Source of the DNA: Campylobacter fetus subsp. testudinum 03-427
GTDB lineage: Bacteria > Campylobacterota > Campylobacteria > Campylobacterales > Campylobacteraceae
Length of the DNA: 64,000 bases
Reading direction: 5' to 3'
NCBI GenBank assembly: GCA_000495505.1
Contig: CP006833.1
Coordinates: 310,001-374,000, forward strand
In this document: piece by piece, positions 1 through 8,710 of the stretch
How the letters are laid out: each line of letters begins with the position of its first letter
Numbering within the stretch: the stretch's first letter is position 1
Notes under the pieces: model-generated
Told to the model about the DNA's origin: nothing
Databases searched by the model: none
The model's input: the letters and a program-made list of their open reading frames with translations, nothing else
Made by a program: the position numbers and the translations under genes

Positions 1-1
1 A

Positions 2-2323
2 CTTGAAGACTTTTTAGTCGAAGCTTTTGAGCTTATTGAACAGATTGATCACGATCTTGTAGAGCTTGAGGCAAACCCTGAGGATTTAGAGCTTTTAAAC
101 AGAATTTTCCGTGTAGCCCATACGGTTAAAGGAAGTTCATCATTTTTAAATTTTGATATTTTAACAAAACTTACTCATCATATGGAAGATGTTTTAAATA
201 AAGCTCGCCACGGTGATTTGAAAATAACACCTGATATAATGGATGTTGTTTTAGAATCTGTTGATATGATGAAAGCTCTTTTAAGAAGCATAAGAGATAA
301 TGGTAGCGATACTAGTGCAGGAATCAGCATAGATGATATTTGTGTTAGACTTACTGCTATAAGTGAGGGCGAAGTACCACAATCTAGCCAACAAGAGACA
401 GACGATGCTCCAAAACAAGAGCCTAAAGAAGAAATAGCTAATACTGATGAACCTAAAGAAGAAGAGCAAGCAGATGAGTCAGCTAATGATGTTGATGTAA
501 ATAGTTTAAGTGAAGCCGAAGTAGAAGCTGAGATAGAAAGACTTCTAAAAGTTAGAAAAGCAGAAGATCAAGCTAGAAAAGAGCAGAGAAAAAATGAGCA
601 TCATGAAGATCCAAAACCTGCTCCAAAACCTGAAGTTGCTCCAAGCAAACCGGCTGCTTCTGAGACAAAAAATGCTCCGGCTCAATCAAGCGGTTCAGCT
701 ATAGAGCAGACTATTCGTGTTGAGGTAAAAAGACTTGATAATCTTATGAACCTAATAGGCGAGTTGGTTTTAGGTAAAAATAGACTTCTTAAAATTTATG
801 ATGACGTAGAAGAGAGATACGAGGGAGAGAAATTCCTAGAAGAGCTAAATCAGGTAGTTTCGGCTTTAAGCCTTGTTACGACTGATATTCAATTAGCTGT
901 TATGAAAACAAGAATGCTCCCTATGGCAAAAGTATTTAATAAATTTCCAAGAATGGTAAGAGATCTTAGCCGTGAGCTAGGCAAACAGATAGATTTAGAA
1001 ATCAGCGGTGAAGAAACTGAACTTGATAAATCTATAGTTGAAGAGATAGGAGATCCGTTAGTTCATATTATCAGAAACTCTTGTGATCATGGAATCGAAG
1101 ATCCAAAAGATAGGGCTCAAGCAGGAAAACCAGAAAAAGGTATTATCCAGTTAAAAGCTTATAACGAGGGTAATCACATTGTAGTTGAGATAGTAGATGA
1201 TGGTAAGGGAATTGATCCTTTATCAGTTAAAATGAAAGCTGTTGAGCGTGGCATCATCACAGATAGAGAAGCTGACGCGATGAGCGATAAAGAGGCGTTT
1301 GCTCTGATATTTAAACCTGGATTTTCACTTGCAAAACAAGTTACAAATGTAAGTGGTCGTGGTGTCGGAATGGACGTTGTAAAGACAAATATCGAAAAAT
1401 TAAACGGTATAATCGATATAGATAGCGAGGTAGGTAAAGGGACTATTATGAAACTCAAAATACCTTTAACTCTTGCTATTATCCAGTCTTTACTTGTAGG
1501 ATCACAAGAAGAGTATTACGCTATACCTTTGGCTAGTGTTAAAGAGACTGTTAGAGTTCCAGTAGATAATATCTATACTATAGAAGGCAAAAACGTTCTT
1601 AGATTAAGAGATGAAGTTTTAAGTCTTGTTAGACTTAGTGATCTATTTGGCGTAAAACAGGTATTTGAAAGCGGCGATCAGACATATGTAGTAGTTATAA
1701 ATGTAGCTGAAAGCAAGCTTGGTATCATAGTAGATAATCTAATAGGACAAGAAGAGATCGTTATCAAATCTCTTGGTAACTATTTACAAAATATCAGAGG
1801 AATTGCCGGCGGAACGATCAGGGGAGACGGAAAAGTTACCTTGATAGTTGATGTTGGTATGATCATGGATATGGCAAAAGAGATTAAGATAGATATCAGA
1901 GCTAGTATAGAATCAAGCATCAAAGCTGTTTCAAAAGATAAGCCAAGTGATTATAAAGTTTTAATTGTTGATGACTCGAAGATGGATAGAACAATTATGC
2001 AAAAATCACTCGAACCTATAGGCGTAACAGTGATAGAAGCAACAAACGGCGTTGAAGCTCTAAACATAATAAAATCAGGCGATCATGTTATAGACGCCGT
2101 ACTGATAGATATAGAGATGCCAAGAATGGATGGATATACTCTAGCTGGTGAGATTAGAAAGTATTCGAAATATAGAAATTTACCTCTTATCGCAGTTACA
2201 AGTAGAACTAGTAAAAGCGACCGCTTAAGAGGTGTAGAAGTTGGTATGACTGAGTATATAACAAAACCTTACTCTCCAGAATACCTTGAAAATGTTGTTA
2301 GAAAAAACATCAAGCTAATGTAA
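2..2323 (+). CDS. cheA: Chemotaxis histidine kinase CheA with C-terminal receiver domain (CheAY), 5' end missing
   Basis: Central chemotaxis kinase that passes phosphate to CheY in response to receptor arrays. The frame is open from base 2, so the start lies upstream of the window and 773 residues are visible. The HPt domain is cut, but its phospho-accepting His is present (FRVAHTVKG, bases 119-121). An acidic E/K-rich linker follows, then the dimerisation and ATPase domains (DDGKGID, GRGVGMD), a CheW-like domain, and a receiver domain over about the last 120 residues (IVDDSK, acceptor Asp in LIDIEMPRMDG, Lys in TKPYSP). The fused receiver is typical of Campylobacter and Helicobacter, where it is thought to act as a phosphate sink or modulator. 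cheW follows after 10 bases. The internal ATG at 182 is not the true start, because conserved HPt sequence precedes it. Confidence 0.97.
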   Translation, partial: LEDFLVEAFELIEQIDHDLVELEANPEDLELLNRIFRVAHTVKGSSSFLNFDILTKLTHHMEDVLNKARHGDLKITPDIMDVVLESVDMMKALLRSIRDNGSDTSAGISIDDICVRLTAISEGEVPQSSQQETDDAPKQEPKEEIANTDEPKEEEQADESANDVDVNSLSEAEVEAEIERLLKVRKAEDQARKEQRKNEHHEDPKPAPKPEVAPSKPAASETKNAPAQSSGSAIEQTIRVEVKRLDNLMNLIGELVLGKNRLLKIYDDVEERYEGEKFLEELNQVVSALSLVTTDIQLAVMKTRMLPMAKVFNKFPRMVRDLSRELGKQIDLEISGEETELDKSIVEEIGDPLVHIIRNSCDHGIEDPKDRAQAGKPEKGIIQLKAYNEGNHIVVEIVDDGKGIDPLSVKMKAVERGIITDREADAMSDKEAFALIFKPGFSLAKQVTNVSGRGVGMDVVKTNIEKLNGIIDIDSEVGKGTIMKLKIPLTLAIIQSLLVGSQEEYYAIPLASVKETVRVPVDNIYTIEGKNVLRLRDEVLSLVRLSDLFGVKQVFESGDQTYVVVINVAESKLGIIVDNLIGQEEIVIKSLGNYLQNIRGIAGGTIRGDGKVTLIVDVGMIMDMAKEIKIDIRASIESSIKAVSKDKPSDYKVLIVDDSKMDRTIMQKSLEPIGVTVIEATNGVEALNIIKSGDHVIDAVLIDIEMPRMDGYTLAGEIRKYSKYRNLPLIAVTSRTSKSDRLRGVEVGMTEYITKPYSPEYLENVVRKNIKLM

Positions 2324-2333
2324 GGAAAGTAAA

Positions 2334-2831
2334 ATGAGCGATAAGTTAGAACAAGTTTTACAAAAACAGAAGCAACAAATAACTGAACCTACTGCAAAAG
2401 ATAGAGATGAGATAGAGCAGCTGGTTGGATTTATAGTTGGCGAGGAGGAATTTGCTATTCCGATTTTATATATCAAAGAGATTATAAAACCGATAGAATA
2501 TACTAGGGTTCCTAGTGTTCCAGATTATGTTTTAGGTGTTTTTAATCTAAGAGGAAATGTTATACCTCTTATAGATTTAAGGATTAAATTTAATCTACAT
2601 CCATCTAAAATGACGGCAAATACTCGTTATATCGTTATGAAAGATGATGATAATATAGCGGGATTTGTTATCGATAGACTTACTGAGGCTATTAGGATTA
2701 ACAAAGATAGAATTGATCAGCCACCTGAAACTTTAGCAAAAGATAAAGGTATGATTCAAGGAATCGGTAAAAGAGATAATAACATACTTACAATACTAAA
2801 AGTTGAAGCACTTTTAAAACGTGATTTTTAA
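2334..2831 (+). CDS. cheW: Chemotaxis coupling protein CheW
   Basis: Adaptor that links chemoreceptors to CheA in the polar array. The 165 residues are one CheW domain preceded by about 30 charged residues. Recognisable blocks are the start of the domain (QLVGFIVGEEEFAIPI), the PSVPDYVLGVFNLRGNVIPL region and the closing GIGKRDNNILTILK stretch. There is an AGGAAAG ribosome site ahead of the ATG and only 10 bases separate it from cheA, so the two are co-transcribed. Length and architecture are normal for the family. Confidence 0.95.
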   Translation: MSDKLEQVLQKQKQQITEPTAKDRDEIEQLVGFIVGEEEFAIPILYIKEIIKPIEYTRVPSVPDYVLGVFNLRGNVIPLIDLRIKFNLHPSKMTANTRYIVMKDDDNIAGFVIDRLTEAIRINKDRIDQPPETLAKDKGMIQGIGKRDNNILTILKVEALLKRDF

Positions 2832-2839
2832 GGGTTAAG

Positions 2840-3463
2840 ATGATAAAACTTTGTGTTTTTGACTTTGACTCTACTTTAATGGATGGTGAGACTATCACCA
2901 TCCTTTCAAGTGCTGTTGGAAAAGATAAAGAGGTTAGCGATATCACAAAAAGAGCTATGGCTGGAGAGCTTGATTTTTATGAAAGTTTAGTAAAAAGAGT
3001 AAAATTTATAGAAGGATTAAAACTTCAAGACGCTATAAAAATAACTTCAAATTTGCCGTTTATAGACGGTGCTGGTGAAATTATCTCATATTTAAAAGCA
3101 AAAGATATCAAAACTATCGTATTTAGCGGTGGATTTCATATAGCAACTGACGCTGCTCAGGCTAAGCTTAAATTTGATATAAATTTTGCAAACGAGCTTC
3201 ATCACAAAAATAGCATTTTAACAGGATCTGTCGGCGGAGAGATGATGTTTGGAGACTCAAAAGGAAAGATGCTTGCACGCTTAAAAAGTTTTTTAAATTT
3301 AAAAGATGATGAGATAGTTTGCGTCGGAGACGGTGCAAATGATGTTTCTATGTTTAAAGAAGCAGGTATGGGCATAGCATTTTGCGCAAATGAGATCTTG
3401 AAAAAAGCCGCAACTCATATAGTAGATACAAAAGATTTAAGGGAATTAAAACAAATTTTATAA
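2840..3463 (+). CDS. serB: Phosphoserine phosphatase SerB
   Basis: HAD-superfamily phosphatase that makes L-serine from O-phosphoserine, the last step of serine synthesis. The nucleophile motif FDFDSTLMDGE lies at residues 6-16, motif II is FSGGFH near residue 94, and the C-terminal motif is GDGANDVSMFKEAG. At 207 residues it lacks the N-terminal ACT domain of the longer E. coli protein, as expected in epsilonproteobacteria. It starts 8 bases after cheW; the cheA-cheW-serB order is the one I recall from C. jejuni. A close HAD relative with other substrates cannot be excluded by eye, but motifs and context agree. Confidence 0.9.
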   Translation: MIKLCVFDFDSTLMDGETITILSSAVGKDKEVSDITKRAMAGELDFYESLVKRVKFIEGLKLQDAIKITSNLPFIDGAGEIISYLKAKDIKTIVFSGGFHIATDAAQAKLKFDINFANELHHKNSILTGSVGGEMMFGDSKGKMLARLKSFLNLKDDEIVCVGDGANDVSMFKEAGMGIAFCANEILKKAATHIVDTKDLRELKQIL

Positions 3464-3474
3464 GGTGGTTATTT

Positions 3475-4470
3475 ATGTATAGGGATATCAAATTTTCACT
3501 TTGGTGTGATTTTTTGGAGAGAGATTTTATAAACGGCGAGTTTTTAAATTTAATAGAAAATTCGGTTATAAACGGTGCTACGAGCAATCCGTCGATATTT
3601 AAATCTGCTATTTGCTCATCTCTGGCTTACGCGGCTTCAAAAGAGGAATACAAAAGAAAAAGTCCAAAAGAGCTATACGAAATTTTAGCTACAACGGATA
3701 TAAAAATGGCTGCAAATAAACTTCTAAAAAACTATGCAAATGACGATGACGGTTTTGTTAGCCTAGAAGTTGATCCAAATTTATATGATGATAGTGAAGG
3801 CACTTATAAAGAGGGAAAAAAACTATTTAACACTATCAAGATGCCAAATGTAATGATAAAAGTTCCAGCCACTGATAGCGGATATGAGGCTATGAGTGAT
3901 CTTATGAAAAAGGGAATTAATGTAAATGCTACTCTGGTATTTTCAATCTCTCAAGTAAAAGAGTGTTTAGAGGCTTTTAACGAAGGAAGTAGAGCTTACG
4001 CTAAAAGATTTCCAGGAACTCCGCTTCCAAAAGGAGTTATCAGTATATTTGTTAGTCGTTTTGATAGACTGCTTGATGAGAGTCTTAAAAACGCTGGATT
4101 AGCGACTTCTAAGTACGGAATTTACAATGCTACAAAAGCTTATAAAATAATAGAACAACAAGATAATAAAAATATAAGAGCTCTTTTTGCTAGCACAGGA
4201 GTAAAAGGTGATGAGTTGCCGGCTGATTACTATATAAAAGAGCTTTTATATAAAAATGCTATAAATACCGCTCCTCTTAACACCATAAAAGAGTTTATCA
4301 AAGATATGAGTGAGCCAAAATCTCCACTTGAATGCAGCGTTATAGACGAGTATTTTGATAGAGCTAAAAAGGCTGATATAAACTATGAAAAGAGTTGTAA
4401 AATACTTTTAGAAGATGGTTTAAAAGCATTTTGTGAGGCGTTTGATGATATTTTAACAAGCTTAAAATAA
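3475..4470 (+). CDS. tal: Transaldolase
   Basis: Pentose phosphate pathway enzyme that transfers dihydroxyacetone units between sugar phosphates. The 331 residues show the transaldolase signature near the N terminus (NGATSNPSIF), the Schiff-base lysine block MIKVPATDSGYEAM around residue 125, and NVNATLVFS after it. Length fits the 330-380 residue class. It is 11 bases downstream of serB and 9 bases before the PilT-like gene, so it sits within one operon-like run. Many Campylobacter lack parts of classical glycolysis, so the enzyme is likely used for pentose and aromatic precursor supply (inference). Confidence 0.93.
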   Translation: MYRDIKFSLWCDFLERDFINGEFLNLIENSVINGATSNPSIFKSAICSSLAYAASKEEYKRKSPKELYEILATTDIKMAANKLLKNYANDDDGFVSLEVDPNLYDDSEGTYKEGKKLFNTIKMPNVMIKVPATDSGYEAMSDLMKKGINVNATLVFSISQVKECLEAFNEGSRAYAKRFPGTPLPKGVISIFVSRFDRLLDESLKNAGLATSKYGIYNATKAYKIIEQQDNKNIRALFASTGVKGDELPADYYIKELLYKNAINTAPLNTIKEFIKDMSEPKSPLECSVIDEYFDRAKKADINYEKSCKILLEDGLKAFCEAFDDILTSLK

Positions 4471-4479
4471 GGCGAGATT

Positions 4480-5676
4480 ATGGATTATGATATAAATATC
4501 GATCAGCTTGATTTTAAGCTAAGAGATGAGTTAAATATATATTTGTTAGAGCTTATAAACTCTTCAGGAAGTGACTTGCATATAAAAGCTGAAGGCATCA
4601 TAAGAAAACGTGTAAAAGGCGAGATAGTTCCTATATCCAATAAACGCGTTTTAAGCTCAAAAGAGGCGATCACTCTTGCAAAAGAGCTTTTAAGAAGCAG
4701 GTTTAATGAGCTAGTCGATAAAAAAAGTGTAGATTTTACTTATAAATTTAACGATGATTATAGATTTCGTGTAAATACGTTTTTCCAGATGGATGGTGTA
4801 AGTTTTGTGTTTCGTACCATTCCTACAAAACCTCCTACATTTGATGAGCTAAGGCTTCCCAACGCCGTTAAGCAGATGTGTAAAGAAATTTATAGAGGTA
4901 TAATCCTAGTAACAGGACCTACAGGAAGTGGTAAAACTACAACTCTTGCTAGTATGATAAATTACATAAATAACCATAGAAGATCGCATATTATAACGAT
5001 AGAAGATCCTATAGAGTTTGTATATAAAGATGAAAATTGCATTATCAATCAAAGAAGCATCGGTCAAGATACTGCAAATTTCGCAGATGCTCTTAGAGGC
5101 GCTTTGAGAGAGGATCCAGATATTATATTAGTTGGAGAGATGAGAGATCTTGAAACCATAGAGATAGCTATGCACGCAGCTGAAACAGGGCACCTTGTTT
5201 TATCCACTTTGCATACGGTGGATGCTAAAGATACTATTGGTAGAATAATTAGTATGTTCCCAGGAAATGAACAAAATCGTATAAAATTGAGTTTGGCTTC
5301 TGTATTAAAAGGGATTATCAGTCAAAGACTTTGTAAGAGAGCTGATGGAAAGGGCAGAGTTGCCGCTCTTGAGATAATGCTCGCAACTCCTAGAATAAAA
5401 AATTTGATCTTAGAAAACAGAGCATCAGATCTGATATACGACGCGATAGCAGAAAGTTCTGCAAATAGCGGTATGCAGACGTTTGATACGCATTTGTTGA
5501 AGCTTTTTATAGACGGTATCATCACAAGAGAAGAAGCTTTAGAAATTTCAAGCAGAAGAAATGATCTAGAAATTCGTATGAAAGCTGCTGAGCTTGAGTC
5601 TAGTTTAAGTAAAACGACGCAAAACAAAGATAATAGAGAAATCGATGATCTAATAGCGTTAAAAAATATCGGCTAA
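4480..5676 (+). CDS. PilT/GspE-family secretion ATPase, PilT-like
   Basis: Hexameric ATPase of the type IV pilus retraction family. The N-terminal half carries the PAS-like PilT domain and an arginine-rich stretch. The ATPase core has Walker A GPTGSGKTTT near residue 146, the Asp box ITIEDPIEF, Walker B DPDIILVGEMRD, and the His box TGHLVLSTLHT. Those GEMRD and STLHT forms fit PilT better than the PilB or GspE extension ATPases. At 398 residues it is slightly longer than PilT (about 345), with a polar C-terminal tail. No pilin, PilC or secretin gene is nearby; the neighbours are housekeeping genes. Its partner machine, perhaps a competence or type II-like system elsewhere, cannot be told from the window. 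Confidence 0.85.
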   Translation: MDYDINIDQLDFKLRDELNIYLLELINSSGSDLHIKAEGIIRKRVKGEIVPISNKRVLSSKEAITLAKELLRSRFNELVDKKSVDFTYKFNDDYRFRVNTFFQMDGVSFVFRTIPTKPPTFDELRLPNAVKQMCKEIYRGIILVTGPTGSGKTTTLASMINYINNHRRSHIITIEDPIEFVYKDENCIINQRSIGQDTANFADALRGALREDPDIILVGEMRDLETIEIAMHAAETGHLVLSTLHTVDAKDTIGRIISMFPGNEQNRIKLSLASVLKGIISQRLCKRADGKGRVAALEIMLATPRIKNLILENRASDLIYDAIAESSANSGMQTFDTHLLKLFIDGIITREEALEISSRRNDLEIRMKAAELESSLSKTTQNKDNREIDDLIALKNIG

Positions 5677-5699
5677 GCTTAAATTTAACCGTATTTTGG

Positions 5700-5705
5700 T
5701 ATAAT
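5700..5705 (+). promoter_or_regulatory. Sigma-70 -10 element for rplY-pth
   Basis: TATAAT preceded by the T-rich stretch TATTTTGG, 32 bases before the rplY start. Campylobacter sigma-70 promoters typically have a strong -10 and a periodic T-rich region in place of a -35 box, as here. It gives rplY-pth a transcript separate from the upstream PilT-like gene. Confidence 0.6.
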
Positions 5706-5736
5706 CGCCAACTATTTTATTTCACAAGGAAACATA

Positions 5737-6273
5737 ATGTTAGAAGGTATCGTTAGAGAGAGTATTGACAAGAGAAGTACAAAAGCTCTTAGAAAAGATG
5801 GTTATCTAATCGCTAACATTTACGCAAAAGGTGTTGAGAATATTAACGCTGCATTTAAAGTAAATGATTTTATCAAAGCCGTAAAAAGCAAGAGCGATCT
5901 GAAATTCCAAGTTAGCGTAGGTGGAAAAACCTATGACGTAGTAGTTGTTGATTATCAAAAACACCCAGTAACAAGTGCATTAAAGCATGTTGATTTAAAA
6001 GTCGTGCTTGATGATGAAATATCAAAATATATGATTCCTGTTAAGCCTTTTGGAACACCTATTGGTTTTAAGAACAAAGGCGTTTTACTTCAATCTAAAA
6101 AACGTTTAGCCGTAAAATGTAAAGGTAAAGATCTTATAAATAGCTTTGATGTTGATGTAAGCGGACTTGATATAGATGATACTATACTTGTACGTGATAT
6201 AAAAACAGTTCCGGGCGTTCGTATTTTAGATGCTGATCGCGTTGCTGTACTAGGCGTAATAAAAGCTAAATAA
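5737..6273 (+). CDS. rplY: 50S ribosomal protein L25 (Ctc/TL5 type)
   Basis: Binds 5S rRNA in the large ribosomal subunit. The 178 residues contain the N-terminal L25 barrel (GIVRES followed by [14 protein letters not shown]) and the longer C-terminal TL5/Ctc extension ([18 protein letters not shown]), so it is the long form and not the short E. coli L25. An AAGGAAA ribosome site precedes the ATG. The stop codon overlaps the pth start by one base (TAATG), which implies translational coupling. The rplY-pth pairing is common across bacteria. Confidence 0.95.
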   Translation: MLEGIVRESIDKRSTKALRKDGYLIANIYAKGVENINAAFKVNDFIKAVKSKSDLKFQVSVGGKTYDVVVVDYQKHPVTSALKHVDLKVVLDDEISKYMIPVKPFGTPIGFKNKGVLLQSKKRLAVKCKGKDLINSFDVDVSGLDIDDTILVRDIKTVPGVRILDADRVAVLGVIKAK

Positions 6274-6818
6274 TGACTCTTGTAGCCGGACTTGGCAATA
6301 TAGGCAAAGAGTATGAAAATACTCGCCATAATGTCGGTTTTATGTTGATAGATTCTATGATTAAAGACGGCGGATTTACCAACGTAAGCTCCGGCAAATT
6401 TCAAGGCGAACTTTTTAAAAAAGGTTCGCTTCTTCTTCTTAAACCATCTACTTTTATGAATTTAAGCGGTAATTCTTTAAAAGCCGTTAATGACTTTTAT
6501 AAGCCAGATATGATAATTGTTATCCATGATGACCTTGATCTTCCTTTTGGAACGGTGAGATTTAAACGCGGCGGAAGTAGCGGAGGACACAACGGTATCA
6601 AATCCATAGATAGTCTTATAGGGAACGACTATGATCGTGTTCGTATCGGGATAGGACGTGGAAATAATACTGTTATTAGCTACGTTTTAGGCGAATTTAT
6701 CGATGATGAAAAAGATAGGCTAAAAGATATTTTAACGCATTGTAAAAATGCTGTTTTAGAGCTTATAACTTGTGGCGATATAACTCAAATTTCTTCAAAA
6801 TTTACACTTAAAGCTTGA
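6273..6818 (+). CDS. pth: Peptidyl-tRNA hydrolase
   Basis: Releases peptides from tRNAs that drop off stalled ribosomes. The 181 residues show the canonical N terminus [21 protein letters not shown] with the catalytic His near residue 19, the [10 protein letters not shown] block, and [14 protein letters not shown] with [13 protein letters not shown]. Length is normal. Its ATG overlaps the rplY stop by one base. In this genome nspC follows on the same strand with its own promoter. Confidence 0.95.
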   Translation: MTLVAGLGNIGKEYENTRHNVGFMLIDSMIKDGGFTNVSSGKFQGELFKKGSLLLLKPSTFMNLSGNSLKAVNDFYKPDMIIVIHDDLDLPFGTVRFKRGGSSGGHNGIKSIDSLIGNDYDRVRIGIGRGNNTVISYVLGEFIDDEKDRLKDILTHCKNAVLELITCGDITQISSKFTLKA

Positions 6819-6856
6819 TTTTAAGTTTTCAAATTTATATTTTATCCAATTCTTGA

Positions 6857-6862
6857 TATAAT
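6857..6862 (+). promoter_or_regulatory. Sigma-70 -10 element for nspC
   Basis: TATAAT in the context CTTGATATAATTG, 31 bases before the nspC start, in a T-rich gap after pth. Confidence 0.55.
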
Positions 6863-6893
6863 TGTTTTTTTACATAAATATAAAGATGAGAAA

Positions 6894-8027
6894 ATGAGAT
6901 TAAACGATATAAAAACTCCTGCTTATGTTTGCGAAGAGGCTATTCTTGAAAATAATCTGAAAATTCTAAAAAATATTAGCGATGAAAGCGGAGCAAAGGT
7001 GCTTTGCGCTTTAAAAGGTTTTGCATTTAGTGGTGGTATGGAGTTAGTCGCAAAGTATCTCAACGGTGCGACTTGTAGCGGTTTGCATGAAGCGAAATAC
7101 GCTAAATTCCACGGATTTAAAGAAGTTCATACTTACTCTCCAGCTTTTAGCGATGATGATATAGACGAGGTTCTAAGTCTATCTCATCACGTGGTATTTA
7201 ACAGTTTTGCGCAGTGGGATAAATTTAAAATAAAAGCTATAAAAAGCGGTAAAAGTATAGGACTGCGAATAAACCCTGAAGTTTCATCAAGTCCGACTGA
7301 TATGTATAATCCTTGCAGTAAGTTTTCAAGGCTTGGTATAACAAAAGCGAATTTCAATGAGGCAAATATAGATGGTATCGATGGACTTCATTTTCATGCA
7401 CTTTGTGAAGAGAGTGCCAGAAGTTTAGAGCTTGTTTTATGCAAATTTGAAGAGCAGTTTGGGAATCTTATACCAAAAATGAAATGGATAAATTTCGGCG
7501 GTGGCCATCATATCACAAAAAGCGGATACGATATAAATTTGCTCATAGATCTTATAAAAAAATTTAGAAAAAAATACGGCGTAGAGGTTTTCATAGAACC
7601 AGGCGAAGCAGTAGGTTGGCAATGCGGATTTTTGATCTCAAGTGTTCTTGATATCGTAGAAAACGAAGAAAAAACTTGTATAATCGACGCTTCTGCGGAG
7701 TGTCATATGCCAGATACCGTTCTTATGCCTTACCGTCCAAAAATGCGTGGCGAGAGCAGTAATGGTAAATTTGCGTATCGTTTTGGTGGCGCTACTTGTC
7801 TTGCTGGAGATATCGTAGGAGCGGCTGCTGGAGATCCTATTTTTAAATTTGATAATGAGATAAAAGTCGGCGATAAGGTTATTTTTGAAGATCAAATTCA
7901 CTACACTATAGTCAAAAACAGTACGTTTAATGGCGTAAAACTTCCAAATTTAGTTATGATAAGCAAAAGCGGAGAGATCAAGACTGTGCGCGAGTTTGGC
8001 TATGACGAGTATAGTCGCAGAAATTAA
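6894..8027 (+). CDS. nspC: Carboxynorspermidine/carboxyspermidine decarboxylase NspC
   Basis: PLP-dependent decarboxylase of the alternative spermidine pathway, in which carboxyspermidine made by a saccharopine-dehydrogenase-like enzyme is decarboxylated to spermidine. The 377 residues form an alanine-racemase-fold decarboxylase: the PLP lysine sits in VLCALKGFAFSG near residue 42, GLRINPEVS follows, and HFHALCE, FGGGHH and the substrate-binding C-terminal barrel (DASAECHMPD, GGATCLAGD) are present. Length and motifs match NspC better than diaminopimelate or ornithine decarboxylases. The partner dehydrogenase gene is not in this window. Confidence 0.92.
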   Translation: MRLNDIKTPAYVCEEAILENNLKILKNISDESGAKVLCALKGFAFSGGMELVAKYLNGATCSGLHEAKYAKFHGFKEVHTYSPAFSDDDIDEVLSLSHHVVFNSFAQWDKFKIKAIKSGKSIGLRINPEVSSSPTDMYNPCSKFSRLGITKANFNEANIDGIDGLHFHALCEESARSLELVLCKFEEQFGNLIPKMKWINFGGGHHITKSGYDINLLIDLIKKFRKKYGVEVFIEPGEAVGWQCGFLISSVLDIVENEEKTCIIDASAECHMPDTVLMPYRPKMRGESSNGKFAYRFGGATCLAGDIVGAAAGDPIFKFDNEIKVGDKVIFEDQIHYTIVKNSTFNGVKLPNLVMISKSGEIKTVREFGYDEYSRRN

Positions 8028-8062
8028 ATTTGTTTATTAAAACAATAATTCGATAAATTGGA

Positions 8063-8068
8063 TATAAT
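8063..8068 (+). promoter_or_regulatory. Sigma-70 -10 element for yedF-selD
   Basis: TATAAT in TTGGATATAATTT, 42 bases before the yedF ATG at 8111. Confidence 0.55.
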
Positions 8069-8110
8069 TTATAAATTCAAGGTTTGAATACTACGAAGCA
8101 AGGAGAAATT

Positions 8111-8710
8111 ATGCAGATTGATTGTCGTGGGCTTGAGTGCCCAAAGCCAATTATTGAAACTAAAGATGCTTTAAATGAGCTTAGCATCGGAGATAAACTC
8201 GAAATAGCAGTTAATAGTCCTGCTCCATTAGCAAATGTTCAGAAGTTTTTAAGTGCAAACGGTTTGGAGTTTGATATCTTTCAAAACGGAAGTGAATACA
8301 CTATCACTGTTGTTAAAAGTCATGAACTTATGGAAATAGATATGCAAAACTATAGTTGCGAAATGGATTTTCAAAAGCATAAAATACTGTTTTTAAAAGA
8401 TGATAAAGTTGGTAGTGATCCTATAGGAAAAGGACTTTTAACTAAATTTTTAAGTACGATATCTGCTGTTCAAGCAGACAAAAGAGTTACTCATATTATC
8501 TGTGTGAATGAAGCCGTTCTTATGACTACAAATAGATCTCATCCTAGCTTTGCTGTGCTAAAAGATCTCTCATCATTCGGAATAAATGTGCTTAGTTGTG
8601 GTAGTTGTTTAGAAGCTCTTGGTCTTGTTGATAGGCTTGGAGTAGGGCAGATCAGCAATGCCTTTGAAATAATGAATTTAATGTTAGAAAATGAAACAGT
8701 TTATCTATAA
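8111..8710 (+). CDS. yedF: YedF-like protein: TusA/SirA domain fused to a DsrE-like domain (selenium metabolism)
   Basis: A two-domain protein of about 199 residues. Residues 1-75 are a TusA/SirA fold with the Cys motif GLECPKPI. Residues 85-199 are a DsrE-like domain ending in NVLSCGSCLEALGLVDR, which has a CxxC pair that could carry sulfur or selenium. Such fusions next to selD are annotated as selenium-metabolism YedF, with a presumed role in delivering selenium to SelD; the biochemistry is not settled. I place the start at 8111 because AAGGAG at 8100-8105 gives proper spacing and the TusA fold begins there. An upstream in-frame ATG at 8084 would add nine unconserved residues. The 3' end overlaps selD by 20 bases. 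Confidence 0.88.
   Translation: MQIDCRGLECPKPIIETKDALNELSIGDKLEIAVNSPAPLANVQKFLSANGLEFDIFQNGSEYTITVVKSHELMEIDMQNYSCEMDFQKHKILFLKDDKVGSDPIGKGLLTKFLSTISAVQADKRVTHIICVNEAVLMTTNRSHPSFAVLKDLSSFGINVLSCGSCLEALGLVDRLGVGQISNAFEIMNLMLENETVYL

Noticed and set aside
182-184. ATG at 182 as the start of cheA
   Set aside because: The frame is open to the window edge and conserved HPt sequence with the phospho-His lies upstream of this ATG.
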